Assembly (NCBI RefSeq): GCF_000314895.2
Contig: NZ_CM001773.1
Location: forward strand, 1,849,669-1,913,668
DNA from: Providencia sneebia DSM 19967
GTDB taxonomy: Bacteria; Pseudomonadota; Gammaproteobacteria; Enterobacterales; Enterobacteriaceae
DNA: 64,000 nucleotides
Direction of reading: 5' to 3'
The notes below the pieces were generated by a model that saw nothing but the letters and a program-made list of their open reading frames with translations, had not been told where the DNA came from and made no database searches. The position numbers and the translations under genes were made by a program. Below are positions 20,765 to 28,460 of this stretch, piece after piece; the first letter of the stretch is position 1; each line of letters opens with the position of its first letter.

Positions 20765-20965
20765 TTAATTATATTTAATAATATCTCCAGGTTGGCAATT
20801 TAAAACTTCACACAATTTTTCTAGCGTGGAAAATTTAATTCCTTTTATTTTTCCATTTTTGAGTAGGGATAAGTTTGCTTCAGTGATCCCAAGCTCCAAA
20901 GCTAAATCCTTTGATTTTATTTTTTTCTCTGCCATCAAAACGTCTAGAGTTATTATTATAGTCAT
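20765..20965 (-). CDS. HTH transcriptional regulator, Xre/YozG-like
   Basis: A 66-aa stand-alone Cro/C1-type helix-turn-helix protein: MAEKKIKSKDLALELGITEA then NLSLLKNGKIKGIKFSTLEK, ending LCEVLNCQPGDIIKYN. This is the compact family typically paired with DUF2975 membrane proteins. Its ATG lies two bases after the DUF2975 stop, so the two are almost certainly co-translated. It is the obvious candidate to bind the palindromes at 21573-21627 upstream of the pair; that binding is inference. Confidence 0.88.
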   Translation of the reverse strand: MTIIITLDVLMAEKKIKSKDLALELGITEANLSLLKNGKIKGIKFSTLEKLCEVLNCQPGDIIKYN

Positions 20966-20967
20966 TT

Positions 20968-21522
20968 TTATATATATTGTTGATTTTCTTCACTAATTTT
21001 TTTTGTTTCTTTCATTATTAGTGCTAAAGAGAGGATCATAATACCATAGATTATCTCACGCATTGCTTCGGAAGAAAACCCTAAGTAGAAGACAAAAATG
21101 CGATCTCCTGGGGGTAAACTTATTGATAAAGCAAGACTTGCTAATGAGCCTAATAAACTGCTAATAATTGGTGTGATAACAGCTAATATTCCACCTATAA
21201 AGAGGATTTTTATATTGCGTTGTGTCCATATTTCACCTTTGGAGGTTTCAAAAAAGAAATAACCAACAAAAAATAAGCTTAGGGATGAAATTAAAACAGG
21301 AATATGTGAAAGTAACATTAATAATATGACGCTGCTTGAAGCTAATTCGATATTTTTTTCTAAAAGAGTAGGGTCTATGCTTTCAATAATTGCATATAAC
21401 ATGTCTTCTTTGCGGGTAATCCAAAAATAGTAATCACAGACTAGATCAGTAACTGCCATTATCCAAATGATAAATGCGATTGATTTAGAATAAAAAAACA
21501 GTTTTTTATTGCTTTTGCTCAT
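20968..21522 (-). CDS. DUF2975 multi-pass membrane protein
   Basis: The product (184 aa from the ATG at 21522; a GTG five codons upstream is possible) has four hydrophobic segments, near residues 10-30, 60-85, 100-125 and 135-160, in the layout of DUF2975 proteins. The function of the family is unknown; it is usually encoded next to a small HTH regulator, exactly as here. A role as membrane sensor or antagonist for the regulator is a common idea but not shown by the sequence. Confidence 0.8.
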   Translation of the reverse strand: MSKSNKKLFFYSKSIAFIIWIMAVTDLVCDYYFWITRKEDMLYAIIESIDPTLLEKNIELASSSVILLMLLSHIPVLISSLSLFFVGYFFFETSKGEIWTQRNIKILFIGGILAVITPIISSLLGSLASLALSISLPPGDRIFVFYLGFSSEAMREIIYGIMILSLALIMKETKKISEENQQYI

Positions 21523-21572
21523 TTTAATCTTATCCACTTAGAGATTCTGCATTAGTGCATGACTATTAAATT

Positions 21573-21592
21573 ACGACAATAAATTATCGTAG
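21573..21592. promoter_or_regulatory. imperfect palindrome, operator-like site 1
   Basis: TACGACAAT and ATTATCGTA flank two bases to make a 20-base near-perfect dyad (one mismatch pair). It is 51 to 70 bases upstream of the chosen DUF2975 start and only eight bases from site 2. The half-site TTATCGT/ACGATAA recurs in sites 2 and 3. Confidence 0.6.
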
Positions 21593-21598
21593 TAAAGT

Positions 21599-21627
21599 AA
21601 AATATTATCGTGGCACGATAATATTTA
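21599..21627. promoter_or_regulatory. 29-base palindrome, operator-like site 2
   Basis: Two 14-base arms (left TAAATATTATCGTG, right CACGATAATATTTA) are exact inverse complements around a single central G. Such a long perfect palindrome is very unlikely by chance. It lies upstream of the DUF2975/HTH operon, so autoregulation by the HTH protein is the simplest reading. There is no T run, so it is not a terminator. Confidence 0.72.
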
Positions 21628-21959
21628 TGGGTTTAGGCTGTTTTTTGTTCTATATGGTGTGAGTATAAAAAGCTGATATTATTTTTTCTTTAATATTCAA
21701 ATTGTTAAATGATTGTTCTCACGGTTATAATTAACAAGAAAACAATTAATCAAATGATGTTATTTTCTTAATGAATAAGACTACATCACAATATATTGAT
21801 TAAGTATTGATAATATTTATATTTTCTCCAATTTTTACTGTTTTTTTTCTTACAATATGTTATTTTTATGTGAAAATATTTGCATCTTATTATTCTACTT
21901 TTCAAGTACGATTCATTGAGTCAATCATTTAATTAACCAAAGATGACATTTTTTGCATC

Positions 21960-21985
21960 TTATCGTAAATTTAAAAATACGATAA
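21960..21985. promoter_or_regulatory. dyad with the same half-site, site 3, upstream of def
   Basis: TTATCGTA (21960-21967) and TACGATAA (21978-21985) are exact inverse complements separated by ten A+T bases. The site is ~50 bases upstream of the deformylase start and uses the same TTATCGT core as sites 1 and 2, so the def homolog may be in the same regulon. Confidence 0.55.
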
Positions 21986-22033
21986 TGTTTTTATATGCTT
22001 GAATTAGAGAAAGTGATTTTATAGGATTTATTT

Positions 22034-22537
22034 ATGGCAGTAAGAACAATCATTGAAATACCAGATGAAAGATTACGTGTAAAATGTGCGGCTGTGACTG
22101 ATATTGCTTCAGTACAAACATTAATTGATGATCTATTAGATACCATGTATAGCACTGACAATGGTATTGGTTTAGCAGCGCCACAAATTGCAGCAACAGA
22201 ATCAGTAATGGTTATTGATATCTCTGAAAATCGTAATGAGCCATTGGTATTTGTTAACCCTGAAATTATTGAGAGTGAAGGCGAAACAAGTTATCAAGAA
22301 GGGTGTTTATCCGTACCCGAAATTTATGCTGATGTAGCCCGTTTTCAACGCGTTAAAGTTAAAGCGCTTGATAGAGAAGGTAAAGAATTCATTATTGATT
22401 CTGATGAATTCTTAGCAATTGTGATGCAACATGAGATTGACCACTTGCATGGTAAGATTTTCCTTGACCATTTATCAACATTAAAAAGAAATATGCTCTT
22501 AAAGAAATTAAAAAAGCAGCAACGTTTAAAACAATGA
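22034..22537 (+). CDS. def: peptide deformylase (probable second copy)
   Basis: Peptide deformylase removes the N-formyl group from new proteins and is a metalloenzyme. All three motifs are intact: GIGLAAPQ (~45-52), EGCLSVP (~90-96, metal-binding Cys) and QHEIDHLHG (~133-141, two metal His and catalytic Glu). Length is 167 aa. The housekeeping def gene normally sits with fmt and rsmB, which are absent here, so this copy in a flagellar locus is probably an additional deformylase. RBS AGGA precedes the ATG. Confidence 0.92.
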   Translation: MAVRTIIEIPDERLRVKCAAVTDIASVQTLIDDLLDTMYSTDNGIGLAAPQIAATESVMVIDISENRNEPLVFVNPEIIESEGETSYQEGCLSVPEIYADVARFQRVKVKALDREGKEFIIDSDEFLAIVMQHEIDHLHGKIFLDHLSTLKRNMLLKKLKKQQRLKQ

Positions 22538-22555
22538 GTTGAATACTTAAGCATT

Positions 22556-22602
22556 CTACCTGACACTGATAAGCTTGAGCTTTCTTCATATGTGTCAGGT
22601 AG
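22556..22602. terminator. inverted repeat between def and fliT (possible terminator)
   Basis: CTACCTGACAC at 22556-22566 and GTGTCAGGTAG at 22592-22602 form an 11-bp stem; the 25-base loop contains a smaller AAGCT/AGCTT hairpin. It lies between convergent genes 18 bases after the def stop. The missing T run makes it an atypical terminator. Confidence 0.5.
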
Positions 22603-22692
22603 GAGATTAAAAATTTCATAATATAATCAAATTAGTAATGGTAATTTCCTCATAGGTTATGAAAATGGTCATAACTATTATTAAATAACTTG

Positions 22693-22998
22693 TTATTTTT
22701 TAATAATTTTATTTTCTTGCATTAAAAATGTTAGTGCTTGATGTAAAAGTGTTTTAACTATATTTTCATTTTCAATAATTTTATGTAATAAATCAATTAG
22801 TTTATTTTTCATTATCTTATGATTATTCAGTTTTTGTGATAATAATACTAGATTTTCAACTGCTGAAATATACTCAGTTTCTTTTTGAATAAGCTCTGCC
22901 CAATTATTATTTTTAGCTAATATAACTAAGTTTTCACTTAACACAAAAACATCCCAATATACCTTACGTATATCAAATGAACCTTGATTATCTCTCAT
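22693..22998 (-). CDS. fliT: flagellar export chaperone FliT-like protein
   Basis: FliT binds FliD as an export chaperone and, in enterics, antagonises FlhDC. This 101-aa helical protein has weak sequence identity but the right size, a Leu-rich heptad pattern, and the fliDST position; it overlaps the fliS end by 11 bases. A short WAELIQKETEYISAVENL segment (~33-50) matches the FliT pattern. Assignment rests mainly on context. Confidence 0.8.
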   Translation of the reverse strand: MRDNQGSFDIRKVYWDVFVLSENLVILAKNNNWAELIQKETEYISAVENLVLLSQKLNNHKIMKNKLIDLLHKIIENENIVKTLLHQALTFLMQENKIIKK

Positions 22999-23386
22999 TA
23001 AAATTTATTCCTATTTGTTTCCATGTGTTGGAAATATTGAGGAGTAATTTATAAACTTCTTGAAGATAATCAATGTTATTTTCAATATTAGCATTGAATA
23101 ATCGTAGTATCATATAATCATAAAGTATTTCTAAATTATTAGCAATTTCTCCACCAGCTTCATGGTTAAGAGCTTGCTTTAATCCAGTATCTAAAATATC
23201 AATAGCTTTTGATATGGACGTGCATTTTTCTATAATATTATTTTGTTGCATAAAAATTTCAGCACGTTTAATTGCACTTAGGGCTTCTTTGTATAATAAA
23301 CTAATGAGTTGGTAGGGCGTTGCATCATTAATTTGGCTTTCTAAATTAATTTTATTATAAGTCAGATGTGATTTTTGTTTATACAT
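22988..23386 (-). CDS. fliS: flagellin export chaperone FliS
   Basis: FliS (132 aa) binds the flagellin C-terminus and prevents polymerisation in the cytoplasm. It contains DATPYQLISLLYKEALSAIK (~21-40), the conserved N-terminal region, and LNHEAGGEIANNLEILYDYM (~75-94), the flagellin-binding hallmark. Its start overlaps the fliD stop and its stop overlaps fliT, so fliDST is one coupled operon. Confidence 0.95.
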   Translation of the reverse strand: MYKQKSHLTYNKINLESQINDATPYQLISLLYKEALSAIKRAEIFMQQNNIIEKCTSISKAIDILDTGLKQALNHEAGGEIANNLEILYDYMILRLFNANIENNIDYLQEVYKLLLNISNTWKQIGINFNER

Positions 23387-24818
23387 AACTTTTGTTAAGA
23401 AGTTGAGTTAATGAATTTCCTGTGCTATTAATTTGATGCATCATTTTATCAAGATTCTGAAACTTTCGTCGATGTGCATCCATAGTGCTTTCAATTTGTC
23501 TATTTACTTTATCAATGCTTTTATCAATATCTTTATTTTTTCTACGAATATTACTTTTAGCAAGGTGTAATGTTCCTTCGTAGTTATCAAGGGTTTTATT
23601 TAAAAAATGAATGTTATTCGTAGCAAATCCAACCTCTTTATTATCTCCTATAAAAAATTTCTTTACGCTGATATTGTTTTCATCTAATATTTTATCTAAT
23701 TTTTCTTCATTAATGCTGAGTGTTCCATCAAGATTTTGCCTTATTCCCATCTGGTTAAGTAATTTTATGTTTCCACTGCTTTGGATAGTTCTTACTTGAG
23801 ATTGAAGTTGATTTTGTATGTTTCGCAAAGTTGAATTACCTATTAGTGGCCCATTATTTTTATTTTTTTCATCATTCTTATCATTAGGAACATATTTAGA
23901 TAAATCTTTTGATATATTTTGAAATTCATTATAATAAGTTACCCAAGCCTGTATTTTTTCTTTCATAGAGTGAGTTTCATTAGAAATAACTAAAGATTCT
24001 GGCTTACCATATTCACTCTTTTGCTTCAACGTTAATACTAATCCAGGAAACAGATCCTTCGTCGTATTTGATTGTGTTTCAAAGTCAAATCCATCAATGC
24101 TTAAACAAGCATTTTTAGGAGAAACCTTTTGTTCTATAGCATCATTATTTCTATTTATTAGCTCTACATTACCTTTTTTATTGATTACAGATGTAACATT
24201 AAGAACTTTATTCAGTACTTCATCTCCTTCAACATTTATATTGATTCGATGTTCTATCCCTTCTTTCTTGGATGTTAGAGCTAGATGATATTCATTATTA
24301 TTATTTTTAATTATTGTTGCATTAACAGATTTATTTTCTTTATTAATTGCAGCTGCAATCGTAACTAAGGAAGTATGCTCATTACCTAGCTTAATAATAA
24401 TAGGATCTTTTTCAACAGGCTGTGAGATTGTTATTATTCTCTCTGCATTATTATTACCTAATGGTATGGTTTTATCGGGGTAGCCTTTAGTTGAGATAGT
24501 TTGTGCTTTTGCTAATTGTGATATAAAAATATCATGAATACCAGTTATTGCTTTTTCTGTTGTCTTTGCACTAAAGGTTTTATATTCACTATCCACTTTT
24601 GTTGTGGTTGTTTCATTGCATTTTTTAAGATCTTCAGCTGATTGTTTTAATTTTTCTAAAGAAGATTGTATTTTTACAAAAGCACTAATTTGTATATTAT
24701 AGGTTTTTTTTTGTTCTGTAAGTGGCTCAAGACGGCGACGTTCAATCATTTCTATTTGATCCATTTGTTTATGCAAATCTAGATTTGCACCAATACCTAA
24801 CGTTGATATGTTAGCCAT
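23379..24818 (-). CDS. fliD: flagellar filament cap protein FliD
   Basis: FliD (HAP2) caps the filament and folds incoming flagellin. The ATG at 24818 (479 aa) has GAGAGG just upstream; a TTG four codons earlier lies inside that ribosome site and is rejected. The N-terminus ISTLGIGANLDLHKQMDQ and the C-terminal coiled coil (~400-479, with DKVNRQIESTMDAHRRKFQ) are typical. The middle domain is variable and Lys/Asn-rich. A sigma-28 promoter lies upstream. Confidence 0.94.
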   Translation of the reverse strand: MANISTLGIGANLDLHKQMDQIEMIERRRLEPLTEQKKTYNIQISAFVKIQSSLEKLKQSAEDLKKCNETTTTKVDSEYKTFSAKTTEKAITGIHDIFISQLAKAQTISTKGYPDKTIPLGNNNAERIITISQPVEKDPIIIKLGNEHTSLVTIAAAINKENKSVNATIIKNNNNEYHLALTSKKEGIEHRININVEGDEVLNKVLNVTSVINKKGNVELINRNNDAIEQKVSPKNACLSIDGFDFETQSNTTKDLFPGLVLTLKQKSEYGKPESLVISNETHSMKEKIQAWVTYYNEFQNISKDLSKYVPNDKNDEKNKNNGPLIGNSTLRNIQNQLQSQVRTIQSSGNIKLLNQMGIRQNLDGTLSINEEKLDKILDENNISVKKFFIGDNKEVGFATNNIHFLNKTLDNYEGTLHLAKSNIRRKNKDIDKSIDKVNRQIESTMDAHRRKFQNLDKMMHQINSTGNSLTQLLNKSYV

Positions 24819-24855
24819 TAACCTCTCCAACTAAATTTAATCTATCTTATATTTG

Positions 24856-24882
24856 TTATCGGCAATGTGAATGAAAATATTA
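24856..24882 (-). promoter_or_regulatory. sigma-28 promoter for fliDST
   Basis: On the minus strand, TAATATTT (24882-24875), an 11-base spacer, then a perfect GCCGATAA -10 box (24863-24856). It is ~38 bases upstream of the fliD start. The -35 box is weak but spacing is exact. Confidence 0.75.
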
Positions 24883-24990
24883 GATTAAAAAAAGAATATG
24901 AGTATAGGAATATAATTTTCTATTGGGATTTTTATTCATTTATTAAATAATAATGTCTTCTACATAAGAACAATTTTTTGATAAAACAAC

Positions 24991-25017
24991 TAAAGGCTAT
25001 TTTTATCGAGCCGATAA
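24991..25017 (+). promoter_or_regulatory. sigma-28 promoter for fliC
   Basis: TAAAGGCT (24991-24998), exactly 11 bases, then GCCGATAA (25010-25017): a near-perfect FliA promoter ~78 bases upstream of the flagellin start. Confidence 0.92.
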
Positions 25018-25094
25018 TGTCATTGCTAGCAACGAATTAATTTGTTTAATTGATGGATTAACTTTAATTTAATAGAATAATCAGGAGATTTATT

Positions 25095-25952
25095 ATGCCA
25101 GAAATTACACAGTCTATTATAACCAATACATTATCATCAAAAACTCAAAATCATTTGAGTCGTTCACAAGCGGCATTAGGTAAATCGATTGAACGTTTAT
25201 CCTCAGGGTATAGAATCAACAGTGCCAAGGATGATGCCGCAGGTCAAGCAATTGCAAATCGTTTTACTTCTACCATTAGAGGATTAACTCAAGCTTCTCG
25301 TAATGCTAGCGATGCTATTTCAATGGCACAAACTACCGAAGGAGGGCTGAATGAAATCAACTCTCACTTACAACGTATTCGAGAATTAGTGGTTCAGGCT
25401 AAAAATGGTACAAACTCTGAATCTGACTTACAGTCAATTCAAAAAGAAATCGTTTTGCGCTCGGAAGAAATTGATCGTATCTCAGAACAGACTCAATTTA
25501 ATGGAGTTAATGTTTTAAATGGCGATAAGCCAAATATATCTATTCAAGTTGGCTCGAATGATAAAGAGACTATCCATTTTAACCTACCAAAAGTTAATAG
25601 TGACGAATTAGATATTAAAAACATTAATGTAGTCAGTTCTACAACAAATGCTCAAAATGCTACGAATACTCAAAATACAGATACTCAACTAGAAACGATT
25701 GATAAAGCAATTAGTCAAGTTGATGAAATGCGCTCTTCATTAGGTGCTGTACAAAATCGCTTACAATCAACGATTAATAATTTAGATAGTAGCATTAATA
25801 ATCTAAGTGCAGCACGTAGTCGTATTGAAGATGCTGATTTTGCAACAGAAGTTTCTAATATGAATAGTAACCAAATTTTACAACAAGCGGGTACAGCTGT
25901 TTTAGCACAAGCAAATCAAGTTACACAAAGTATTCTAAGCTTGCTACGTTAA
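25095..25952 (+). CDS. fliC: flagellin FliC, short form
   Basis: Flagellin is the filament subunit. At 285 aa this protein has the conserved D0/D1 N-terminal half ([20 protein letters not shown] at ~31-50; [17 protein letters not shown] at ~90-107, the TLR5-recognised region) and C-terminal half ([19 protein letters not shown] and [18 protein letters not shown]), but only a short linker where D2/D3 surface domains usually are. The start [15 protein letters not shown] is a little unusual compared with MAQVINTN. RBS AGGAGA precedes the ATG; a sigma-28 promoter and a strong terminator frame the gene. Confidence 0.96.
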   Translation: MPEITQSIITNTLSSKTQNHLSRSQAALGKSIERLSSGYRINSAKDDAAGQAIANRFTSTIRGLTQASRNASDAISMAQTTEGGLNEINSHLQRIRELVVQAKNGTNSESDLQSIQKEIVLRSEEIDRISEQTQFNGVNVLNGDKPNISIQVGSNDKETIHFNLPKVNSDELDIKNINVVSSTTNAQNATNTQNTDTQLETIDKAISQVDEMRSSLGAVQNRLQSTINNLDSSINNLSAARSRIEDADFATEVSNMNSNQILQQAGTAVLAQANQVTQSILSLLR

Positions 25953-26011
25953 TATACTAATTTAAATTTAATAATATTTTAATTGTATCTTGTTGTTTAT
26001 CAGTCAAAGAG

Positions 26012-26046
26012 TCTGATCTCGGTATTTAGCGGGATCAGATTTTTTA
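26012..26046 (+). terminator. rho-independent terminator of fliC
   Basis: TCTGATCTCG (26012-26021) pairs with CGGGATCAGA (26030-26039) with one G-T wobble; an 8-base loop and a run of seven T follow the standard pattern. It lies 60 bases after the fliC stop. Confidence 0.92.
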
Positions 26047-26204
26047 TTTTAATTAATATCTGTGAATTATATATCTATCTTTAATTACATCATATTTTAC
26101 TTAATATAAATAGCTATTATTTACCCCACTACTCACCGAATTAAATAATAAATTAAAGATGATAATAGATACTTCTATATTAGTTTCTAAAGGTGATTCA
26201 GGTT

Positions 26205-26930
26205 GTGAGTGATTTTTATACGGCTGAAGGTGTAATTAATAAAAATAGCTTATGGGAACGTTATTATCCTTTAATTCGACATGAGGCATTAAAATTACAA
26301 GTCAGACTTCCCGCAAGCGTGGATATTGATGATCTGATTCAAGCGGGTAGTATTGGGTTATTACATGCGTTAGAGCGTTTTGATGCAACACAAGGAGCAT
26401 CACTTGCTACTTATGCAATACAACGAATTCGTGGAGCTATGCTAGATGAATTAAGAAGTAGAGATTGGGCTCCTCGTAGTGTCCGCCGCCAAGCGCGAGA
26501 TATATCTGAAGTTATTTATAAACTAGAACAATCATTAAGTCGTAGCGCAACTGAAACTGAAATTGCTCAAGCTTTAAAAATGGATATGCTGACATATCGG
26601 CAAGCATTATTAGATACCAATAATAGTCAGTTATATTCTTATGATGAACTGTATGAACTTAATGGAGAAAGCTGTGAACCTTTAGTTGATGAAAATGATG
26701 GCGGAAATCCATTAAATCTATTAATAAACTCAAAGTTGCATGAGCAAGTCATGATAGCGATAGAGCAACTACCTGAACGTGAAAAATTAGTTTTGATACT
26801 TTATTACCAAGAAGATCTAAATCTCAAGGAAATTGGTGCAGTATTAGATGTTGGAGAATCAAGGGTGAGCCAATTACATAGCCAAGCAGTGAAGAGACTT
26901 AGAGGGCGTTTAAAAGTAGAACATAAATAA
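26205..26930 (+). CDS. fliA: flagellar sigma factor FliA (sigma-28)
   Basis: FliA directs transcription of class 3 flagellar genes, including the three promoters noted here. The start at GTG 26205 (241 aa) aligns with the enteric N-terminus (FYTAEGVINKNSLWERY); a GTG four codons upstream is possible. Region 2 contains DIDDLIQAGSIGLLHALERF and YAIQRIRGAMLDELRSRDW (-10 recognition), region 4 contains LPEREKLVLILYYQEDLNLK and GESRVSQLHSQAVKRLR (-35 recognition). fliZ, which follows fliA in many enterics, is not present. Confidence 0.95.
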   Translation: MSDFYTAEGVINKNSLWERYYPLIRHEALKLQVRLPASVDIDDLIQAGSIGLLHALERFDATQGASLATYAIQRIRGAMLDELRSRDWAPRSVRRQARDISEVIYKLEQSLSRSATETEIAQALKMDMLTYRQALLDTNNSQLYSYDELYELNGESCEPLVDENDGGNPLNLLINSKLHEQVMIAIEQLPEREKLVLILYYQEDLNLKEIGAVLDVGESRVSQLHSQAVKRLRGRLKVEHK

Positions 26931-27416
26931 AATTTTACTTTCTTAGAGAAATTTGTTGAATTTTATTTTAAGTATGAGCATTTTTAGTGGGATAAAAAAA
27001 ACCCTCTAAGAAAGAGGGTAAATAAATTAAAACGAGAATACCTGTATACCATTTATTTCTAGTTAACCAAAGTAGACCAGTTGCTTTAAATGGTTATAAA
27101 AACGGCTGTATATAAAATAATGAGATCATCGTCACTATCTGTATAATTTAAACCTAAATTATTTGTGTTAGTAATTAACGTAATATAATTTAAATTATAT
27201 TATTTATTTACGAACGGAAAGTTATTGTAACTAGATGTAATTTTAATTTTATACCCACATAATTTTAAGTTGTATTTAGTTGCTAAAAAATTTATTGGCA
27301 ACATTCAGTGATTATTAAAAATATCAATGAATCATGTAACCGATACCGCTTAATTTATCAATTAATGTGGGCTAAAAAAGATAGTGAGAATTTCATATTG
27401 GATATGACCTTTATTG
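26931..27416. other. 486-bp gap fliA-cutA
   Basis: Other than the minus-strand terminator, no ORF, RNA gene or repeat is recognised. This is where fliZ might be expected in other enterics; no remnant of it is visible. Confidence 0.5.
26994..27019 (-). terminator. rho-independent terminator on the minus strand
   Basis: ACCCTCT (27001-27007) and AGAGGGT (27013-27019) make a 7-bp stem with a 5-base loop; seven A on the plus strand at 26994-27000 become the T run on the minus strand. It therefore stops leftward transcripts, probably from cutA, whose stop is ~400 bases to the right. It also shields fliA. Confidence 0.82.
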
Positions 27417-27764
27417 TCATATTACCGATTTGATTATCCACGCAAGGTAACCATCATCAACTTGATTGATATCGAGTTTAATCAATTCAGGGGTTTCATA
27501 TGGATGGATTTCTTTTATAGTATCAAAAATGGCAGGTTGATTTTTATTAATAGATTTAATTAACAGTAAGATCTCTTTATCTTGAACAATTTCATTTTTC
27601 CATCGATATAAAGAGGTCAGTTCAGGTAGTAATGAAACACAGGCTGCAAGGTGTTTATCCAGTAATTGTTGAGTAATTTTAATGGCATTACTCTGACTAT
27701 TTGTTGTGCATAATATAATACAAGGTTGTTGTTTTTTATCATAATTTACTTCATTATTTATCAT
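27417..27764 (-). CDS. cutA: divalent-cation tolerance protein CutA
   Basis: CutA (115 aa) is a small trimeric cytoplasmic protein linked to copper tolerance. The conserved parts are ILCTTNSQSNAIKITQQLL (~17-35), LAACVSLLPELTSLYRWKNE (~39-58), and the C-terminal IHPYETPELIKLDI (~84-97). RBS GGAG precedes the ATG. It is a single-gene unit on the minus strand. Confidence 0.93.
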   Translation of the reverse strand: MINNEVNYDKKQQPCIILCTTNSQSNAIKITQQLLDKHLAACVSLLPELTSLYRWKNEIVQDKEILLLIKSINKNQPAIFDTIKEIHPYETPELIKLDINQVDDGYLAWIIKSVI

Positions 27765-28460
27765 TTGAATCTCCTTGGAAATTGCATTTTTAATGTGTTT
27801 CTTTCAATAAGGATAGATTAAGGTGGCATAAAAAATGTCAACCATAATCAATAAATGATTGTAGTGCAGTGACGAATAGTTTCATAATGACATAAAGACT
27901 TTCTCTAGATATTAATTGTATTGCAGTACTATTAACTATGGAAGTGTAAAGAATATTACTGGCGTGGTAGATGTTCCATTATAAAAGTTTATTATTTAGA
28001 AAATTTATTTAAATCAAGTATTAAATTAAGATATTAATACTATTTGCTATAATAACTATTGTTTTTTTCTATTATTCGATTCAGTCTACATTTTTATCAA
28101 TAAAAATATAAAAAAGTACTGTTTTTTTGTATATTAAAGGCTCTCTATCTATTTGTTTAGAACATTAAAAAGGAATATTTTAATTTACTAATTTTGACTT
28201 AACATTTTAAGTGTATTGCTAATCTCGTTATCGTTCTAAAATAGCGTAATTATTTTTTTTGTTAAATATAATGGTCTGATATATCTAAAATGTTAATTAA
28301 TTTCTATAATTAAATCAAGATTATTTTCTATGGGTAATATTATGAAGTTTATTGATAACGAACAAGGTTTATTGTTTATATGACGGTAACATGTTTGTAA
28401 AGATAAAATATATCACTCAACCTTTTCATTTCTAATTAAAAACGTGTATGGATGCCTGAT
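27765..28460. other. ~700-bp divergent gap cutA / DASS transporter
   Basis: A+T-rich with many T and A runs; no ORF with start and ribosome site, no hairpin of note. It must hold the promoters for cutA and the transporter gene, but none can be placed with confidence. Confidence 0.45.

Larger units (their letters stand above)
21538..22033. other. ~500-bp divergent intergenic region
   Basis: Apart from the three dyads listed separately, this stretch has no ORF of note and is A+T-rich. It separates the DUF2975/HTH pair (minus) from the deformylase gene (plus) and must contain both promoters. Confidence 0.55.

Noticed and set aside
26193..26204. Upstream GTG start for fliA
   Set aside because: The GTG at 26205 matches the enteric N-terminus and gives the usual length.
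27331..27350. Possible sigma-28 -10-like box ACCGATAC
   Set aside because: No matching -35 box at the 11-base spacing and no flagellar gene downstream.
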